Notes under the pieces: generated by a model | Told to the model about the DNA's origin: nothing | What the model saw: only the letters and a program-made list of their open reading frames with translations | The model's database searches: none | Shown: piece after piece, positions 63,052 to 64,000 of the stretch | Numbering within the stretch: position 1 is the stretch's first letter | How the letters are laid out: the number at the start of each line of letters is the position of its first letter | Position numbers and translations under genes: made by a program | From: Leptospira bouyouniensis | GTDB lineage: Bacteria > Spirochaetota > Leptospiria > Leptospirales > Leptospiraceae | Reading direction: 5' to 3' | Assembly: GCF_004769525.1 (NCBI RefSeq) | Contig: NZ_RQFT01000008.1 | Location: forward strand, 62,001 to 126,000 | Length of the DNA: 64,000 bases

Positions 63052-64000
63052 TCATGTTCCCGCACTCAAAACATCTTTTTGGATCGTCTCTTCCAGTTGG
63101 GAGATTCTCGATTTTAGATTGGATACCAAATTTTCATTTGACATAAATGGAACTGTTTCTTCCACCATGGACTTACGGTCGAGAATCGTGATTTCATTTT
63201 TTTCTAAAAACCCTTTCCCTAAGGTGATTCGAATGGGAAATCCAATGAGTTCTGAATCCTTAAATTTAAACCCAGGGCCAAGGTCACGGTCATCCCAAAG
63301 CACTTCAATGCCAGCTGTCACAAGTGCTTTGTATATCGATTCGATTTTTGCAATATCTTCCGGATTTTTTGCGATGCTCACCAAACAAACAGTAAATGGA
63401 GCAATGGAGACGGGCCAATAAATTCCTTTTTCATCATTACATTGTTCTATCACTGTAGCCATACATCGGTTCACACCAATCCCATAACAACCCATAGTCG
63501 TCGTCGTAGCTTTTCCTTTATCATTGAGAACCGTGATGTCAAATGCTTTGGAATATTTTTGGCCTAGTTTGAAAATATGCCCTACTTCAATTCCCTTTTC
63601 CGCAATTAGCCCTGACCCACACGATGGACATGGGTCTCCTACTTTTGCTTGAGAGACATCAATTTTAATTACTTCATCTTCTTTAAAATATGAAGATAGT
63701 TGTACACCCGCTATGTGGTTATCTAATTCATTTGCCCCTGCTATATAGGAAAAATTCCAGTCAAGTAAGGTATCAATGTAAATTTTGAGTGATTCTGATT
63801 TAGGAAACCCTGGCCCAATAAAACCTGGAACAAGGCCAAGTTTCTCCATTTCTGCAGGACCCATAGGTCTTAGTTCATTACAACCTAAATGATTTTTTAG
63901 TTTATTTTCGTTGAGCTCACGGTCACCTTCCAAAAAAACAAGGACATATTGTCCATCAGCAACGAGTACCACTGCTTTCAAAAGATTCTCTTCTTTCGTA
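63052..64000 (-). CDS. proS: Prolyl-tRNA synthetase, 3' part (5' end off the window)
   Basis: C-terminal 315 residues of a class II synthetase of bacterial type. The frame is open to the window edge (TKEENLLKAVVLVADGQYVL is visible), so the apparent start at 63981 is internal. The Cys/His segment VGDPCPSCGSGLIAEKGIEV, then GHIFKLGQKYSKAFDITVL and MGCYGIGVNRCMATVIEQ (class II motif 3) are diagnostic; the anticodon-binding domain follows (VCLVSIAKNPEDIAKIESIY). Charges tRNA-Pro. Confidence 0.94.
   Translation of the reverse strand, partial: TKEENLLKAVVLVADGQYVLVFLEGDRELNENKLKNHLGCNELRPMGPAEMEKLGLVPGFIGPGFPKSESLKIYIDTLLDWNFSYIAGANELDNHIAGVQLSSYFKEDEVIKIDVSQAKVGDPCPSCGSGLIAEKGIEVGHIFKLGQKYSKAFDITVLNDKGKATTTTMGCYGIGVNRCMATVIEQCNDEKGIYWPVSIAPFTVCLVSIAKNPEDIAKIESIYKALVTAGIEVLWDDRDLGPGFKFKDSELIGFPIRITLGKGFLEKNEITILDRKSMVEETVPFMSNENLVSNLKSRISQLEETIQKDVLSAGT

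Noticed and set aside
1..64000. tRNA, rRNA and CRISPR arrays
   Set aside because: No cloverleaf-like, rRNA-like or regularly spaced repeat sequence was noticed on reading either strand; a tRNAscan-type search was not possible.

Overview
The window is AT-rich chromosomal DNA that I read as Leptospira. The clues are the run cmk - rpsA - TPR protein - short-form hisG - rpmF - plsX - fabG, a CHASE2-type adenylate cyclase beside dxs, and several proteins of a type I know mainly from leptospires. Genus-level confidence is good. A saprophytic (biflexa-like) species is only a guess.

Layout. Positions 1-6000 hold a leftward housekeeping block: cytidylate kinase, ribosomal protein S1, a membrane TPR protein, HisG, L32, PlsX and a FabG that runs off the left edge. 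A rightward GAF-PAS histidine kinase (6134-7657) follows. From about 7848 to 45335 lies one complete Mu-like transposable prophage of about 37.5 kb. From 45336 to the right edge is host DNA again: an interrupted secreted metallopeptidase gene, a small secreted protein, a membrane AraC-type regulator, an ATPase-fold regulator, aroA, a cyclic-nucleotide-binding-like protein, a thioredoxin-reductase-like flavoprotein, small unknown proteins, dxs, an adenylate cyclase, trpBA and the 3' part of proS.

Prophage organisation. Leftward early genes run from 17448 down to 7965 with mostly overlapping starts and stops. They comprise a Ner-like HTH protein, small unknown proteins, a zinc-ribbon/HTH protein, a DDE transposase (MuA-like), its AAA+ partner (MuB-like), a Gam-like protein, a DNA methyltransferase, a MazG-like protein and a GemA-like protein. 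A rightward CI/c-type repressor (17572) is divergent to them, and a promoter plus paired operators sit between. A small accessory region (18194-20180) carries unknown proteins and a secreted MORN-like protein. An HTH_17 protein (20241) precedes the late genes, which run rightward: SGNH lipoprotein, lysis genes (C39-like peptidase, holin-like proteins, spanin-like protein), terminase (large subunit in two reading frames), portal, MuF-like protein fused to a zinc-peptidase-like domain, protease/scaffold, cement, capsid, neck, contractile sheath and tube, tail chaperone with a frame change, tape measure, baseplate, spike and tail fibre genes.

The best-supported new observation is the integration event. 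An 11-bp direct repeat (AATATAATTTT) flanks the element. Joining the host sequence across it restores one reading frame: the metallopeptidase at 45280-46728 lost its native last 56 codons, which now lie as an orphan fragment at 7667-7837, and it reads into 18 phage-encoded codons instead. Other points worth testing are the MuF-peptidase fusion and its small partner gene, the split terminase, a Mu-style -2/+1 tail-chaperone frameshift, a virion domain shared by the cement and sheath proteins, a perfect 15-bp inverted repeat inside an early gene, and a hairpin over the start codon of the phage lipoprotein gene.
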